Shown here one piece after another: positions 50,441 through 59,639 of a stretch of 64,000 nt of DNA. The notes beneath the pieces are model-generated. The model was not told the origin of the DNA. It saw only the letters and a list, made by a program, of their open reading frames with translations, and did not search any database. Source of the DNA: Lepidurus packardi (lineage: Eukaryota; Arthropoda; Branchiopoda; Notostraca; Triopsidae); NCBI GenBank assembly GCA_023053545.1, contig JAKZAN010000002.1, positions 168,501 through 232,500 on the forward strand, written 5' to 3'. Each line of letters starts with the position of its first letter. Position 1 is the first letter of the stretch. A program made the translations under genes and the position numbers.

Positions 50441-50454
50441 CTAAGACGGCCCTG
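50441..50454 (-). repeat. Inverted copy of the composite hAT left end
   Basis: CTAAGACGGCCCTG is the complement of CAGGGCCGTCTTAG, matching the left end at 38509 over 13 bases. It could be the original right terminus of the ZMYM1-like element, but its flank does not match GGTAGTAA. Confidence 0.65.
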
Positions 50455-51547
50455 GCCACTGTTGCAGAGTTATTCAAATCTTTGAATAACTACATGTCGG
50501 GAAAACTGAACTGTTCATTTTGTGTTCGAATTTCTACGGATGGAGTAGCTGCTATGACCGGAAGGATTTCTGGCTTTACTACTCGGGTCAAAGAGGTCGC
50601 CCCTGAATGCGAGTCCACGCACTGTGTCATCCATCGAGAGATGTTGGCTAGTCGTAAAATTTCACCGTTTTGCAAAATGTAGTTAAGATTATCAATTACG
50701 TCAAAGCCAATGCCCTTAATTCTCGATTGTTCGCTCAGCTCTGTGGGGAGATGGATGCAGACTACACACGTCTACTCTTGCACACCGAAGTGAGATGACT
50801 TTTGAGAGGTAGGTCTATGACCTGAGTTTACGAGCTACGGGAGCCAATCCAGAGATTTCTTACAGAGAAAGATTCTCAGCTGGCGGAATATTTCAATGAA
50901 AGCGAATGGGTTGCGAAACTTGCCTACCTTGCCGACATTTTCAGCCTACTTAATGAGCTCAATGTTTCACTGCAGGGTAGGACGACAACCATGTTCAAAT
51001 CGGCAGATAAAGTGGCCGCATTTAAATCGAAACTTGAGTTATGGGGGCGCCGGGTTAGCATCGGGATCTTTGATATGTTCCAAACCTTAGCTGAGGTCAT
51101 GAAAGATTCTGAGCCGAGTCCTTCTTTCTCTCAGTTGGTGCGAGGTCATCTGTCTCATCTTTCGCAAGAATTTGAACGTTATTTCCCCGTGACAAAAGAT
51201 CCACGATCAGGGAAGGAATGGATCCGCGACCCGTTTATTAATAGGCCAGGTGAATCGGGCTTATCACTGCAAGAAGAGAGCCAGTTACTGGAACTTGCTA
51301 ATGATGGTGGGCTGAAAAGTCTATTTGCTACAAGTCCAGACCTCCATACATTCTGGATTAAAGTCAAAGTGGAGTATCCTCAAATTGCTACCAAAGCGCT
51401 GAAAAGTCTGCTCCCGTTTCCTTCGTCTTACCTTTGCGAATCAGGATTTTCTGCTGTGACAACCACAAAAACCAAGCAACGCAATAGGCTGGATTTCGCG
51501 AACACACTTCGAGTTTCTGTCTCCCATCACACCCAGGTGGGAGTGTT
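50455..51547 (+). pseudogene. ZBED5-like hAT transposase fragment
   Basis: Pieces in shifting frames: TVAELFKSLNNYMSGKLN, CVRISTDGVAAMTGRISGFT (catalytic Asp), HCVIHREMLASRK, then ELNVSLQGRTTTMFKSADKV, IGIFDMFQTLAEVMKDSE, EWIRDPFINRPGESG and SLLPFPSSYLCESGFSAVTT (dimerisation region with the family Glu), ending TLRVSVSHHTQ. It resembles ZBED5/Buster-type genes. Both ends lie within coding sequence, with no UTR or terminal repeat, which looks like a captured gene piece. At least two frame changes near 50680-50990. Confidence 0.8.
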
Positions 51548-51605
51548 TCTGGGTAGTAACTCTCCCTGGGTAGTAACCCCTGGGTAGTTTCTCCCTGGGT
51601 AGTAA
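51548..51605. repeat. GGGTAGTAAC micro-repeats and right target duplication
   Basis: GGTAGTAA occurs at 51552, 51569 and 51598, with a variant GGTAGTTT at 51583, separated by TCTCCCTG/CCCCTG. The last copy (51598-51605) adjoins host sequence and is the target duplication. Confidence 0.85.
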
Positions 51606-51895
51606 CCCCTTCAACGTTTCGTAGGCTTTCGTCATGTAAGTTGCATTGTCCGTGAGAAACGCACTCACATTTGCAAAATCTACTTTGTACTTGGTCAAGC
51701 ACTGTACATAGCATCTGAGACTGTCGTGCTGTTCACGGGCTCTAGGTTTACTATGTTGACGCAGAATACCTCTCAGGATGGCGAAGTTGATAACAATGTA
51801 GCTGATTTCAGTTGAATTTGTGGTATAAAAAGAATGTGAAGTACATATCGGTCTTGTACATCGCACGACTCGTCAGTTGCGATGGAGTAACTGAA
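51606..51895 (-). pseudogene. hAT (CGGBP1-like) transposase, upstream half
   Basis: Minus strand: [20 protein letters not shown] (first catalytic Asp), AILRGILRQHSKPREQHDS-type block, VDFANVSAFLTDNATYMTKA (second Asp), ending ETLKGLLP at the insertion. Continues at 38508. A pyrimidine-rich stretch ending CAG directly upstream (minus strand) looks like a splice acceptor. Confidence 0.78.
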
Positions 51896-51907
51896 AAGAG
51901 CGAAAAA

Positions 51908-51978
51908 GCCAACAGCACCCGGTGTTCCCAGGCGGTCACCCATCCAAGTACTGACCGGGCCCGACGCAGTTTGACTTC
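51908..51978 (-). rRNA. 5S rRNA 3'-part fragment (pseudogene)
   Basis: Minus strand reads GAAGTCAAACTGCGTCGGGC, then GTCAGTACTTGGATGGGTGA, then CCGGGTGCTGTTGGC, followed by TTTTT. This corresponds to about bases 47-119 of animal 5S rRNA with the Pol III terminator. The 5' 46 bases are missing; (TA)n begins a few bases away. Confidence 0.88.
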
Positions 51979-51984
51979 CAGGAG

Positions 51985-52277
<293 letters not shown>

Positions 52278-52285
52278 TATTTCGC

Positions 52286-52765
52286 GGTTATATTTCGCAT
52301 TGCTTGCTTTTCTCACGCTTTGCTAATCTTTGCAGCCAACTTAGCCCAGAGCTAAGCTGATCCCTGACCCCATGTACTGGGTTACCTACATGGTGTCGCT
52401 TTTCGTTAAACTTCGCAGCTTAATTAGCACGGAGCTTCGGTGATCCCTGACCCCATGTGCCGAACTGCAATCCTGCTGACGCACATGGTGTCTGATAGAG
52501 CACCTGAGCTACGTGGGATTGCATGCCCAGCTTTGGCGAATTGTGCCAAGAAGAGTTTAGTTAGTCTAGAGTGGGGGTCAGAGAGAGTCGAAGGGTAGAG
52601 TCTTGAGTAGTGTTGTTATGTCCTAGTCCCCTGTTCTCTGTACAAATAGTCCCTCTTAACTTTACCACTGTAATCTTCCCGAATACAGTTCTATAAATCC
52701 ACCTTTCCCGAACATTACTCTAATTCCCTGACGGATTTGATGCCCTGTCAGATTTAGACGTGACA
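52286..52765 (+). repeat. Gypsy E 5' LTR (start eroded)
   Basis: GGTTATATTTCGCATTGC ... TTTAGACGTGACA. Complete LTR length would be ~486 bp judging by the TGTCAC start of the 3' copy. Confidence 0.9.
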
Positions 52766-52767
52766 AT

Positions 52768-52785
52768 TGGTGCATCGACCGGGAA
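52768..52785 (+). promoter_or_regulatory. Gypsy E primer-binding site with complementary U5 word
   Basis: TGGTGCATCGACCGGGAA. Its last bases plus the next six (CGGGAAAGGTGG, 52780-52791) are exactly complementary to CCACCTTTCCCG at 52699-52710 inside U5. Confidence 0.78.
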
Positions 52786-52853
52786 AGGTGGTTTGATTGG
52801 TAAAGTTAGGCTACGTGTTTTGTGTTAGAACCTAACTAGGACTTGGGGGTTTC

Positions 52854-54425
52854 ATGAGTGACACTGGGGCGATCCCGAAGACCGTGGGAACCGGTAAAGG
52901 CGTTCCTTGCCCGAATCGCCAGGGTACCCGTATCCCAGGGACCCCAACGTTACCTCCGAGGGAGTCCTCGTTCACCCGTTCCGTGACTGTACGCCGTCAA
53001 CTCGGAGAAACGCGGAAGGAAGCAGTCAATCCTTCTTGGCTCTACACTAAAAACGCCGAACGAGCCATTACTGTCTCGAGTCCACAAAAACCTACTTTGG
53101 AGGCGCAAGAGATTCCGTGGAGTTCAGCTGACCCGTCCGAAGACGACGAAGCCGACCGCCCCCAGAGTCCGGATCTAGACCTCACCTGCTACGCCGTTCC
53201 TAGCGAGCCGGAATCCAGCCCGGAAACCCCTCGCAGGAAGTACCAGTTCTCCGCGGTACGGGAAGAGTTGGAGGCGATTGAAAGGTCGACTATTGAAGCC
53301 GGCCGTACCACCCCTTCACCGCGAGGATCCGTTGTGAGACTCGTAGACCTCCTCGCCGAGCCAAACAGCCCTGCATCAACCATGGCAAACCCCGGTGCGC
53401 CCGGTAGGTTGCGCAAGGCGGTGAGTGCCCCACAATTTTCTGGAGCTCACGATGAGGACGCTATGCGGTTCCTCCAAAAATATGAGCAGGTGGCGATTTT
53501 TAATGGATGGAATGAGAAAGATAAACTGGAGTGTTTGGCTACGAGCCTGGACGGTATGGCCGATACATGGTACGCCAACCGGTACCCCCTTGATGGCCCA
53601 CCCCCTACCTCCTGGAATGAACTAAAAGCGGAATTCCGGAAGTTTTTCGTCCGCCAAGGTCGAGTTTTCCGCAGCAACGCCAAGCTGCAAATGCGGGTGC
53701 AGCGTTTGGAAGAAAGTGTCAACGAATATTACATGGACGTAGTCAACATGTGCCGGGAGATTAATCCCGGCATGTCCGAATATGACAAACTCAGTCATCT
53801 CTTCCGAGGCCTACGGCCTGGTCTAGTGGAGCCGTTGTCACGCTTAAACGTGCAAACGTGTGACAAGTTCCTTGAAGAGGCTAACTTGCTTGAGTTCAGC
53901 CAGGAAAGGAGCCGAGTTTCTCAATCCTGGTGGACCAACGTGATCCGTAGCGAAGAAGCCGAAAAACGTGCCGCGGTGGCTGGTGTTGGTGTGCGAGGGC
54001 AAGGGTCGTTTACCCCTTTTGCCCCGACGGTTCGTGAAAATCCTATACCCAGCTCAGGATCGGAATCCAGTGCCATTGCGGAGGCTCTCAGCAAACTCGC
54101 CGGTGAATTCCAGCAGTTCCGCGAAAGTTTCGCGAAACCGCAAGGTAAGGTTGGCCGTCCCTATTCTCCCAATCGTTCTTACTCCCCAAATTCCCGCACG
54201 CATGATGGGAAACCTATTTGCTATCGCTGTCAGAAACCAGGGCACATTGCACGTTACTGTGTCAACCCTGAGTCCAGGGAGTGTGGTCAAGACCACAAGG
54301 GAATCGGGAAGGGGAAAGGGAGTAAAGAATCCCAGAGCAGAGATAAGGGTGGCAAGTCAAAATCGGATAAACCATCAGGGCGACGCTCGGATAGCGATCG
54401 TGAAGATTCTGGTTCGGAAAACTAG
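52854..54425 (+). CDS. Gypsy E Gag
   Basis: 523 residues from the ATG at 52854. A disordered acidic/Pro-rich N-terminus (~1-165) precedes a retrotransposon capsid block (SAPQFSGAHDEDAMRFLQKY, DGMADTWYANR, WNELKAEFRKFFVRQGR). One zinc knuckle CYRCQKPGHIARYC is at ~450, and the C-terminal tail is very basic and Ser-rich. No break. An unusually long Gag for Ty3/gypsy, but open and with a normal domain order. Confidence 0.88.
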   Translation: MSDTGAIPKTVGTGKGVPCPNRQGTRIPGTPTLPPRESSFTRSVTVRRQLGETRKEAVNPSWLYTKNAERAITVSSPQKPTLEAQEIPWSSADPSEDDEADRPQSPDLDLTCYAVPSEPESSPETPRRKYQFSAVREELEAIERSTIEAGRTTPSPRGSVVRLVDLLAEPNSPASTMANPGAPGRLRKAVSAPQFSGAHDEDAMRFLQKYEQVAIFNGWNEKDKLECLATSLDGMADTWYANRYPLDGPPPTSWNELKAEFRKFFVRQGRVFRSNAKLQMRVQRLEESVNEYYMDVVNMCREINPGMSEYDKLSHLFRGLRPGLVEPLSRLNVQTCDKFLEEANLLEFSQERSRVSQSWWTNVIRSEEAEKRAAVAGVGVRGQGSFTPFAPTVRENPIPSSGSESSAIAEALSKLAGEFQQFRESFAKPQGKVGRPYSPNRSYSPNSRTHDGKPICYRCQKPGHIARYCVNPESRECGQDHKGIGKGKGSKESQSRDKGGKSKSDKPSGRRSDSDREDSGSEN

Positions 54426-54481
54426 AAAGGGCGGCTCCGGGGGGCGGAGTCGCCCAGACCATTGAGATCCCCCTCTTATGT

Positions 54482-56045
54482 GTGTTCTGTCCAAACCTAG
54501 TCAGAGAGCGAGTAATTTGTAATGGAGTAGAAGCAATGGCCATCATCGACACTGGTGCGGCCGTGAGCGTGGTTTCCGAAGATTGGGCCTTACGTAACCA
54601 GGCGCAGCTGATAGCCTGGGAGGGACCCGAGATAGTTGTAGCAAACGGCGAGCGTGCAGATTCGAGGTGGTGTGAATATTGGGGTTCGACTCGCAGGGAA
54701 GGAGGTATCTACGAAAGCCGTTGTCTTTAACAACGGTTTGGCAGAACTGATCGTAGGTAACGACTTGCTTAGGCAATTGGGTGACGTGACCCTCCGATAT
54801 AGGGAAGATGGTTTTACCCTAGCAGGTCATCGGAGAATGAAGGATAAAAGGGTAGGGAAGACAAAGAAAGTTTCGAGCCTAGAACGAGAGCTTGAAGATC
54901 AAATTGAGGAATGTACGCCGGCTGGTTGCGCTATAGTGGCTCCCGTAACACCGCTCTCGGATGACCAGGACGTGCCAAGCCTTGCTCAACCCGAGATACG
55001 CCACGAGGAATGTGCACGCGATACCGTTTGTGAGGAGGCCCTGACCTCCGTTAGGCCGATTCAGGATGTAGTTAGCGAGCTTAACACCGTGGTATGCGCG
55101 ATCCAGGAACAACGGGAAATCACCTCCCCTAGTGAGGCGCGTATAGGCGCGAGAACTGATGAAGGTGAGTTAGGGTGCCTGAATGGAGAGAAAACGGTAG
55201 TAGGGGCGATAGACACAGAAATTGGGTCCTCGCCGCAGGGGCGGGACCGAATAGAAGTGTCCACTATCCCCACTAGCCGGTTTTCCTTGTTGAAAAGAGA
55301 AATGGGTACTTGGGAGCGTCACGAAGAGCCAACTAGTCCCGCTAGGGTAAAATCAGACCATTCGGATGTACCATCCATCGCTGCGTTCAGTAATGCGATC
55401 AGAATGACATCCATGCTTGAACCAGTTCGCGTGGGTGTGACCATGGCGCCCCTGGGTGCGTTAGATCCTCTCGAGAATTTTCAAACTCGCCAAAATACGA
55501 CGCGAATGGAGGATTTTGGCGGGGATTTAATTAGCTTTGATAAGGAGTCAGATAAAGATTTGATTAGCTTTGACGAAGAGGAGGAAGTCGATTTAATAAG
55601 CTTGGAGGATCCGTCTACGTCAAGGGAGTCCAACCCTACGCCTACAGATAGTGAGGTAGCAATTCTAGCCTCAAACCCCAAGGCAGATGACATCACTGAG
55701 CGCGCTGAGAGGCTTCCCCAGAGGGAGAAGAGTAAACAGAAACTCTGCAGAAGAATAGGTGAGCCCCGAGTCCCTCGGGATGGCGCACAGTACCGGCCGT
55801 CAGGTCATCTCGCCGACGAGAAAATGACGGAGGCCGTGCAGATCTCCACCACGATTACGGAGGGTTGGGCGTGGTCGTGCCGTCGAGGTGGAGGTGAGAC
55901 TCCAAAGGTGAAGCCTGGGATTGAAAGGTCCTCGGCTCCGCCGAGGCCGAAGGAGCCAGATACAGGGGGAGAGCTTTCTGAATTGTTAGTACAATCTTCC
56001 ACAGCTGAAAAAAGAGTCACCGGAAACCCCTTATTGTCCCCATGA
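54482..56045 (+). pseudogene. Gypsy E protease and long acidic spacer
   Basis: Protease AMAIIDTGAAVSVVSEDWAL at 54534-54593, then a +1 frame change near 54654 into VNIGVRLAGKEV ... ELIVGNDLLRQLG, the rest of the protease. A ~400-residue acidic, low-complexity spacer follows. It contains three 11-residue repeats with LISFD, LISFD and LISLE at 55527, 55560 and 55593. The frame ends at 56045, and the next frame starts after ~130 bases. The spacer has no recognised domain; its length between protease and RT is unusual. Confidence 0.75.
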
Positions 56046-56172
56046 GCAAACAGACGAGAAAATAGAACAGGATGCGGTCCTCTTCCCGGATTTAAAGATC
56101 AACGAAGACGAAGATACGAGAGTAGAGAAGATAGTTTCCTTAAGGGAGTATAGGATTCCCCCGCGATCGGGA

Positions 56173-58299
56173 ATGCCCATTCACGTCAACCTTGCGAACC
56201 AGGGTTCAGACAAATGGGGTGAGCGTAAACTAACACCGCCGTCTAAAGACGAAGCTCAAGATTTCCTGGTAGAACCCGAGAAGCGATTATTAATCGAAAA
56301 AGGGATTAGCTTAGGTCGAAGAATAACTACCTTTCAGGATGGGTACGGTCTGGTAATGCTTGTAAACTTTAGTCCGGAGGCCCAATGGGTGGCTGCGGGG
56401 ACAGTTTTAGGCAGTGTTGAAGACCAGGTACCCCACATAGTTGAAGTAGAGAAAGGAGCAGTTACTGACGAGACCCTGGATAGCTGTATATCTGATCGAT
56501 TAGACGATAATCAAAGGAAAGCGCTGAGAGAAGTGCTGAGTAAGCATCGCATGTGCTTTGCAAGGGGTTCAGAGGATCTAGGTGCGTCCAACGTGGTAGA
56601 ACACGGAATAGATACGGGTAACGCAAATCCCGTTTCGCAAGTTCCCTACCGCAGCGCCTACAGGGAAAAAGAGCTGATTAGGCAGCAGGTGGAGGAGATG
56701 ATAGAAGCAGGGGTGGTAGAACCATCAAACAGTCCATGGTCCTCCCCCGTTGTGTTGGTCAAGAAGAAAGACGGTAGTTGGCGCTTTTGCGTAGATTATC
56801 GTAAGCTAAATTCCGTCACGATCAAGGACGTTTATCCCTTGCCCAGGACGGATGACGCGTTGGACTCCATGCAAGGTTCAAAATTTTTCAGCACCTTGGA
56901 CCTTATGTCAGGTTATTGGCAAGTAGGAGTAAAGGACCAAGACAGGGAGAAAACGGCATTTATAACACCGGATGGTCTATACCAGTTTACGAAAATGCCA
57001 TTTGGGCTTTGTAACGCTCCAGCCACCTTTCAAAGGATGATGGACGTTATTTTAGATGGATGCCATTTAGATGGATGCCATTTAGATGGATGGGAGATTT
57101 TAGTAAAAATTAACGCCGCCTTGCCAAAGGGGTGGGTGGGGATCGCGGTGGGAGACCTGGGTGGTCTCTGGGCGATCTACCAACGGTGTCGCGTCCACTC
57201 CGCTGCCTACCAAGGGAAGTTACGATTATTTATCGAGGTCCCCTTGTATGAATCGCAGTACCACCTTAAATTATTCCGCGTTCTGCATGTACCCGTCCCA
57301 ATACCTGATAGCAGTTTCGTGAGCGAAATCTTAGACCTACCCGAGTACTTGGCCGTTTCCGGGGATAGAGAGATGTACGTGGAACTAAGTCAGGTCGAAA
57401 TCGACTCGTGCAAGGCCTACGAGATCAAGGTATGCCCCCTAGTCCGGGAGTTCAGACGAACAGCTACGGGACCTTCCTGTATGGCCGCCCTAATGAAAGA
57501 CGAGGCTAACCAGACGGAGCGGTTTTGCCGAAAAGAGGTTAGGAAGGCGGATGCTTCATCCTTGGTCCGGGTGGGGCCCCGTAAATGGTTGTACTCAACC
57601 GGTAAGGCCATTGGAGTGACAATTGCTTGCCACCCAAACCTAAAAGGGAATGGGGAAGGGAAGACCAAAACTATAAAAATCCAGGGGATAGGAATCATCG
57701 AGGTACCTGTTGCATGCTTGGCCATCAGCCCAGAGTGGATTTTGGCCGCCTCCTTGGACTCTTTCGGGCAGTCAAACCTCACTTCACGCATGCCTGCTTG
57801 GTCCCTTTCCGCTTTGTCCATAAACCTGACCCAACAACATCTGCCCACGGCCAACCTTACCTGGTTGGATCCAAAAATAGCCGACCACATCAAGACGCTA
57901 GAGAAGGAGAGTGGTGACATAGCCGCCAGTTGGAGAACGACTTGGGACGCGTTCCAGAAGGCCGCCGAGCAGCGCAAAAACATCTTCAAGGGAACCCCCG
58001 ATGAGTGGGATCACATCAACTATCCCACAATCACCATCTCGGGATCGTTCACAGCCCTAGTGTTAGTAATCGGTGCCCTCCTGAGCTGGTTCCTGTGGCG
58101 GGCCACCACCGGGCGTGACCACGCCCTCCAGGTACGCGTCGAGCACCTGGAGTCCGCATTACGCCTCCGGGGGCCCGCCGCGTTTGAACGACCAAGTTAC
58201 AATCTGGATACGCTCTTACGACGTGTTCATGTGCTCGAAGCGAAGGCGCGGGCCCATGGAGGCGCTTTCCCTGTAGCCCTAGAAGAGGCTAGTGTTTAA
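56173..58299 (+). CDS. Gypsy E chimeric RT (N-terminal)-Env (C-terminal) protein
   Basis: 708-codon open frame. Residues 1-~300 are the RT fingers and palm (VVEPSNSPWSSPVVLVKKKD, RFCVDYRKLNSVTIKD, FSTLDLMSGYWQV, FGLCNAPATFQRMM), stopping just before the YxDD motif. After a 15-bp tandem repeat (57053-57098) the frame continues as an envelope-like ectodomain with several Cys (SCKAYEIKVCPLV, GPSCMAALMKDE, IACHPNLKGN, GIGIIEVPVACLAI). A transmembrane helix follows near residues 620-643 (GSFTALVLVIGALLSWFLW), with a ~65-residue cytoplasmic tail. RT activity is impossible without YxDD. Env lacks its N-terminal portion and any signal peptide. Described only; a deletion product. Confidence 0.85.
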   Translation: MPIHVNLANQGSDKWGERKLTPPSKDEAQDFLVEPEKRLLIEKGISLGRRITTFQDGYGLVMLVNFSPEAQWVAAGTVLGSVEDQVPHIVEVEKGAVTDETLDSCISDRLDDNQRKALREVLSKHRMCFARGSEDLGASNVVEHGIDTGNANPVSQVPYRSAYREKELIRQQVEEMIEAGVVEPSNSPWSSPVVLVKKKDGSWRFCVDYRKLNSVTIKDVYPLPRTDDALDSMQGSKFFSTLDLMSGYWQVGVKDQDREKTAFITPDGLYQFTKMPFGLCNAPATFQRMMDVILDGCHLDGCHLDGWEILVKINAALPKGWVGIAVGDLGGLWAIYQRCRVHSAAYQGKLRLFIEVPLYESQYHLKLFRVLHVPVPIPDSSFVSEILDLPEYLAVSGDREMYVELSQVEIDSCKAYEIKVCPLVREFRRTATGPSCMAALMKDEANQTERFCRKEVRKADASSLVRVGPRKWLYSTGKAIGVTIACHPNLKGNGEGKTKTIKIQGIGIIEVPVACLAISPEWILAASLDSFGQSNLTSRMPAWSLSALSINLTQQHLPTANLTWLDPKIADHIKTLEKESGDIAASWRTTWDAFQKAAEQRKNIFKGTPDEWDHINYPTITISGSFTALVLVIGALLSWFLWRATTGRDHALQVRVEHLESALRLRGPAAFERPSYNLDTLLRRVHVLEAKARAHGGAFPVALEEASV

Positions 58300-58433
58300 G
58301 AAATGCTTGTCGTTATTAGTGACCACGTGCTTGTAAGTTTATGCCTAACTCCTTCGGGCATTGCCCCTAGATGGTGTAGCTGACTAGGGTCCGCTTGTTT
58401 CGACCGGGACGTTCGAAAGCGGGCCGGGGGTAA

Positions 58434-58855
58434 TGTCACGGTTATATTTCGCATTGCTTGCTTTTCTCACGCTTTGCTAATCTTTGCAGCCAACTTAGCC
58501 CAGAGCTAAGCTGATCCCTGACCCCATGTACTGGGTTACCTACATGGTGTCGCTTTTCGTTAAACTTCGCAGCTTAATTAGCACGGAGCTTCGGTGATCC
58601 CTGACCCCATGTGCCGAACTGCAATCCTGCTGACGCACATGGTGTCTGATAGAGCACCTGAGCTACGTGGGATTGCATGCCCAGCTTTGGCGAATTGTGC
58701 CAAGAAGAGTTTAGTTAGTCTAGAGTGGGGGTCAGAGAGAGTCGAAGGGTAGAGTCTTGAGTAGTGTTGTTATGTCCTAGTCCCCTGTTCTCTGTACAAA
58801 TAGTCCCTCTTAACTTTACCACTGTAATCTTCCCGAATACAGTTCTAAAAATCCT
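58434..58855 (+). repeat. Gypsy E 3' LTR (end eroded)
   Basis: Starts TGTCACGGTTATATTTCGC and follows the 5' LTR to TTCTAAAAATCC, where it turns into TA-rich sequence. Confidence 0.9.
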
Positions 58856-59090
<235 letters not shown>

Positions 59091-59156
59091 AAGATTTATC
59101 CGCTTGTTGAAGGGAAGCCAGAGAAGCACAAACAAGAAACAGAAATTAGCCAACAT

Positions 59157-59639
59157 TTGACAAGGAAAAACTCAATCCTAGAAATTACCTTTTCGCCAAA
59201 TCAAATTAAATGGCTGAACCCAACCAGTGACAAAGCATATGGATCTATCATGTACACTTGCAACTCCCAGGAGGAAAAAAACACGCTACTGAAGGTAGGA
59301 GCCCTATTTGCTTTCAATAGAACAGTTCAACTTGAAGAGGCCCATCCACCCCTGGTCATCCAATGCTTTCGCTGTCAAGCGTATGGCCACTTCGCACAAA
59401 AGTGTACAAGCAGATCCAGTAAATGCGCCAAGTGCGCAAGCGAGCAACATTCAACCAAGGAGTGCCAAAGCAGCCAATTTAAATGCGCAAATTGCCAGGG
59501 TAGTCACGCATCTTACGATAGAATTTGCCTTATTCGAGCGGAGGAAATAAAGAAAAGAGGACCAAAAAACCCCCAAGAAAACACAAAGAACCTGGCAGCC
59601 AAAGGAACTTGCACCAGGGATGGTCATCACAATCAATAA
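59157..59639 (+). pseudogene. LINE ORF1 C-terminal part (Gag-like zinc knuckles)
   Basis: The frame is open upstream of 59157 with no proper ATG, so it is truncated. It carries three CCHC-type knuckles (CFRCQAYGHFAQKC, CAKCASEQHSTKEC, CANCQGSHASYDRIC), the RNA-binding end of ORF1 proteins in Jockey/R1-type LINEs. The N-terminal ~300 residues are missing. It overlaps ORF2 by 20 bases. Confidence 0.85.

Larger units (their letters stand above)
38509..51597 (+). mobile_element. Composite hAT-type unit (ZMYM1-like 5' part, ZBED5-like 3' part)
   Basis: Left end CAGGGCCGTCTTATCGCATG, right end (reversed) CAGGGAGAAAC, flanked by the 8-bp GGTAGTAA. Without nested retrotransposons (40244-49267) it is about 4.1 kb. 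It carries a ZMYM1-like transposase gene (38900-50430, broken by the nest) and, after an internal copy of an inverted end (CTAAGACGGCCCTG at 50441-50454), a ZBED5-like coding fragment. Only CAGGG is shared by the outer ends, so the right end may have been replaced. Confidence 0.78.
52286..58855 (+). mobile_element. Ty3/gypsy retrotransposon E with RT-Env chimera; both outer LTR ends eroded
   Basis: LTRs at 52286-52765 (first six bases lost) and 58434-58855 (last ~65 bases lost) differ at about one position over 415 bases. Primer-binding site, gag, protease/spacer and a chimeric RT-Env frame lie between. Most of RT, RNase H, integrase and the N-terminal part of Env are deleted. Each outer LTR end passes directly into (TA)n. 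Confidence 0.9.

Noticed and set aside
50441-50454. True right terminus of the ZMYM1-like hAT element
   Set aside because: The inverted-end match is good, but the next eight bases (GCCACTGT) do not match the left duplication GGTAGTAA, whereas 51598-51605 does. Kept as an internal inverted copy.
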